The notes under the pieces: model-generated
Told to the model about the DNA's origin: nothing
What the model saw: the letters and a program-made list of their open reading frames with translations, nothing else
Database searches by the model: none
Shown here: piece after piece, positions 61,874 through 64,000 of the stretch
How the letters are laid out: every line of letters begins with the position of its first letter
How positions within the stretch are numbered: position 1 is the first letter of the stretch
Translations under genes and position numbers: made by a program
NCBI GenBank assembly: GCA_007753915.1
Contig: CP036352.1
Coordinates: forward strand, 124,001-188,000
Source: Phycisphaerae bacterium RAS2
GTDB lineage: Bacteria; Planctomycetota; Phycisphaerae; UBA1845; UTPLA1
Length of the DNA: 64,000 nt
Direction: 5' to 3'

Positions 61874-62467
61874 TCATTCCTTCTTCGCGCTGGACGGCTG
61901 CAACGCTTTGAGCATCTCCTCGCGTACGGGCCTCGCCCGCTCTTCCCATCGCGCTTTCTTGGCCGCCGCCCACTCGGGCATGTTGTCCTTCTGCATCCAG
62001 TACGGTTCGGGCGTTTGCTTGCCGGTCTTGGCCAGTTCGGTGAACTCGACGCACATGTCCTCGCGCGTGTAAGCGCTCAAATCGTGGTTGTCGCCCATGT
62101 GGATGCAATCAGTGGGGCACGGGTCGCAGCATAGCGCGCAGAACATGCACTTGCTGTAATCGATGGCATAGCGCTCCAGCGCCCCGCCGATCGCCACGCC
62201 CGTCGCCTTGTCGATCTTGCGCGGCCCGCTCTTCTCAATGTAGATGCAGTCCACCGGGCAGGCCTTGGCGCACTGGTCGCAGGCGATGCACTTTTCCGCC
62301 TCGAACCAGTGGAAGCCGCGGTAGCGCGGTTGCAGGGCCGGGGCCATGTCGGGGTATTGCAGCGTGATGGTCCGCGCGAAGTTGTACTTCAGGGTGATGC
62401 GCATGCCGATGGCGATGGTCCGAACCGTGTCGAAGATGTTCCGGAAGTACTGCCGCACCGTCGCCAT
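61874..62467 (-). CDS. nuoI: NADH-quinone oxidoreductase subunit I
   Basis: NuoI (TYKY; 197 residues from the ATG at 62467) carries two [4Fe-4S] clusters, N6a and N6b. The two ferredoxin motifs are CIACDQCAKACPVDC and CMFCALCCDPCPTDC. A 40-residue N-terminal segment precedes the YRGFHWFEAEKCI strand. An open frame extends to 62620, but those residues are not conserved-looking. It is the first gene of the cluster in transcription order, ahead of nuoA, whereas it usually lies after nuoH. Confidence 0.96.
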   Translation of the reverse strand: MATVRQYFRNIFDTVRTIAIGMRITLKYNFARTITLQYPDMAPALQPRYRGFHWFEAEKCIACDQCAKACPVDCIYIEKSGPRKIDKATGVAIGGALERYAIDYSKCMFCALCCDPCPTDCIHMGDNHDLSAYTREDMCVEFTELAKTGKQTPEPYWMQKDNMPEWAAAKKARWEERARPVREEMLKALQPSSAKKE

Positions 62468-62638
62468 GCCTGTCCCTCGATCGCGCCGTTCAAGTCCTTC
62501 GGCGCTCCGTTTCACCGGCATTCCCATGCCGACGACCCTGCCGAACGGAGTATAGCCGAGCCACACGAGGGCACCAACAGGCGGGGTCGCTGCGCTGGTC
62601 CGACTCCTTCCTCGCGACACGCATCCACCTGTTTAATG

Positions 62639-62644
62639 TATAAT
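62639..62644 (+). promoter_or_regulatory. TATAAT -10 box upstream of the 62671 gene
   Basis: A perfect TATAAT preceded by TTTAATG, 27 nt before the ATG. No good -35 is visible at 16-18 nt. The 62468-62670 spacer separates it from the divergent nuoI gene. Confidence 0.35.
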
Positions 62645-62670
62645 GTGCTTTCTCTGGGGCGCTCGAGCCA

Positions 62671-64000
62671 ATGAGAACTTTCTCGCGACATCCTGTTATC
62701 CGCGGGGCGCTGCCTTGCGCGCGGCTTCGCGCGCTGGCGCTGGGCGCGTTGCTGACCGGGGCGGCAGTGCTCGACGCGGGCCAACCCGCGCCGCCGGCTC
62801 ACGCTGTCGCCGAACGTCAGGGCTCCGGCGTTTACTCCCGCTTCGTCCTGCCGACCCTCGACGGCATGGATCGCATCGCCCTGTCGGACTTTCGCGGGCG
62901 GCCGGTGCTGGTGGTTCACTTCGCCGCGGGCCACGCCGCCTCGCGCGAGGCGCTGCTGGATTTGCAAGAGAACGCCGCCGCGCTGGTGAAAGCCCACAAA
63001 CTCTGGCTGCTGCCCGTGGCACACGATCACTACGCCGACCGGGTGCGCGCCTTCGCCGCCGTCCATCGGATCAACGAGCCGATCGCGCACGACCTGCTGA
63101 ACCTTACCGAGTCCGGCCGCCTGCCGCGCTTGGTGTACGTCCCTCGCAAGGGCGCGCCGCGCGAATTGAACGGCGACGAAGATGTTGACAAACTGATTAA
63201 TATGCTGGGCCGGGCCAAATCGGTCGAGCCCGCGCCCATCGCCGAGGAAGACCGCGAACAGCTCCCCGAAACGCGCGTGACGCGGCGGGCCGCGCGCGAT
63301 GCGCCCAGCCGCGAGCAGCTTCTGGCCCATGCCGACGCCCTCGTTCTCGCCGGCAAGCCGCCGCAGATCGACGAAGCCATTGAGTTCTATCGCCAGGTCG
63401 CGGCCCAGCAGCCGGTCAGCGCCGTCGCGCTTCAACGGCTGGGCGTCGCCTATCGCATTCGCTTCGACCGCCCGCAGCGTCAGCCCGGCGATCTCGCCGC
63501 AGCGATGGATGCATGGGCCGCCGCGGCCAAGCGCGACAAGGAGTGCGATGCGCTGCGGCTGCGACTCGCGCCCGTTCTGTCGACGGGCAAAGGCCCCGCG
63601 CCCTACGAATGGCTCGGCAAGGCCGTCGCGACGGACGACAGCACGCGGCTGGAAATCGAGCCGTTGCCGATCGAAACGGGTGACAAGGTCGCGGCAAAGG
63701 GCGACGCCGCGCCCGATGCCGAAGGGGCCGCGCCGGAAGATCGCACGGCTGTTCGCATCGAGACGGCGCAGCACACGCGGCGCGTGAGCAAGGCCGATCA
63801 TGTGACGGTGATCGTGGCGTTCATTCCCGATGCGGCGGACGGCTTCGGCTGGGCGACGGAGCAGGGGCCGACCGTGCGGCTGGAGAAGCCGGTCGCCGGC
63901 GAGTTGAACAGCATCGAGCAGGCGGCGACTGTCAAATACGCGGCATGGCGTGCCACGGGCGAGTCGGCGACGCCGGGTGACGAATCAAACGCAGCCGAAG
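62671..64000 (+). CDS. exported protein with thioredoxin-like and TPR-like domains, 3' part outside window
   Basis: The frame opens at the ATG at 62671 and runs to the window edge without a stop (443 residues visible). A signal peptide is present (ARLRALALGALLTGAAVLDAG). Residues about 50-175 read like an AhpC/TSA-type thioredoxin fold (RFVLPTLDGMDRIALSDFRGRPVLVVHFAAG), but the catalytic CxxC position is GHAAS, so the redox Cys residues are missing. Residues about 205-300 are helical and TPR-like (EAIEFYRQVAAQQPVSAVALQRLGVAYRIRF). The rest is a Pro/Ala-rich beta region. Function is unknown; a structural or chaperone role is possible. Confidence 0.75.
   Translation, partial: MRTFSRHPVIRGALPCARLRALALGALLTGAAVLDAGQPAPPAHAVAERQGSGVYSRFVLPTLDGMDRIALSDFRGRPVLVVHFAAGHAASREALLDLQENAAALVKAHKLWLLPVAHDHYADRVRAFAAVHRINEPIAHDLLNLTESGRLPRLVYVPRKGAPRELNGDEDVDKLINMLGRAKSVEPAPIAEEDREQLPETRVTRRAARDAPSREQLLAHADALVLAGKPPQIDEAIEFYRQVAAQQPVSAVALQRLGVAYRIRFDRPQRQPGDLAAAMDAWAAAAKRDKECDALRLRLAPVLSTGKGPAPYEWLGKAVATDDSTRLEIEPLPIETGDKVAAKGDAAPDAEGAAPEDRTAVRIETAQHTRRVSKADHVTVIVAFIPDAADGFGWATEQGPTVRLEKPVAGELNSIEQAATVKYAAWRATGESATPGDESNAAE

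Overview
The window reads as chromosome of a high-GC, flagellated, Gram-negative-type bacterium, most likely a planctomycete (Phycisphaerae-like). This is an inference. It rests on secreted proteins ending in type I dockerin repeats, a PEP-CTERM protein, a membrane protein ending in the CxxCGYxLxGNxSGxCPECG zinc ribbon that is common in planctomycetes, a flagellar locus with FlgH and FlgI rings, and co-occurring GluRS, GlnRS and AsnRS. I see no rRNA, tRNA, CRISPR array or insertion sequence.

Layout. 1-8000 (mostly minus): a truncated PfaA-like ketosynthase, PfaD, IspH, an oligoendopeptidase F and an ImmA-like metalloprotease. 8300-15000: lipoproteins, a PhnD-like binding protein, BioY, a PEP-CTERM protein and a trypsin-like protease with FN3 and dockerin domains. 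15300-27700 (plus): a compact flagellar cluster flgF-flgG-flgA-flgH-flgI-flgJ(N)-flgN-flgK-flgL-fliW-csrA-flagellin, probably under a sigma-54-type promoter. 27800-42900 (plus): a dockerin-tagged PQQ-type sugar dehydrogenase, an orphan adenine methylase, an M20 amidohydrolase, two unknown envelope proteins, asnS, guaA, an Rrf2 regulator, gltX, a DUF433/DUF5615 toxin-antitoxin pair and glnS. 42950-45350 (minus): a lower-GC three-gene operon (unknown helical protein, HExxH protein, dCTP-deaminase-like protein) with its own sigma-70-like promoter. 45577-50000 (minus): HtpX-like M48 protease, LemA, a zinc-ribbon protein, PilT and a small helical protein. 50055-62467 (minus): a complex I cluster in the order nuoI-A-B-C-D-H-J-K-L-M-N without nuoE, F or G. 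The right edge holds the start of a thioredoxin-fold, TPR-like exported protein.

How the parts work together. The flagellar block encodes rod, rings, hook-associated proteins, their chaperone and filament, and ends with FliW, CsrA and flagellin, the known post-transcriptional homeostasis circuit. Three leaders here (flgF, csrA, flagellin) place the Shine-Dalgarno sequence in the loop of a perfect hairpin, as expected for CsrA sites. The nuo cluster makes the membrane arm and quinone-reducing module of complex I but not the NADH-oxidising module. Spacers throughout, most densely in the nuo cluster, carry small palindromic repeats, and some of these have become coding (N-terminus of FlgI, C-terminus of NuoN).

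The best candidate for an undescribed system is the 42958-45344 operon, which may be a nucleotide-depletion defence module. The function is inferred; the gene arrangement and key residues are visible in the sequence.
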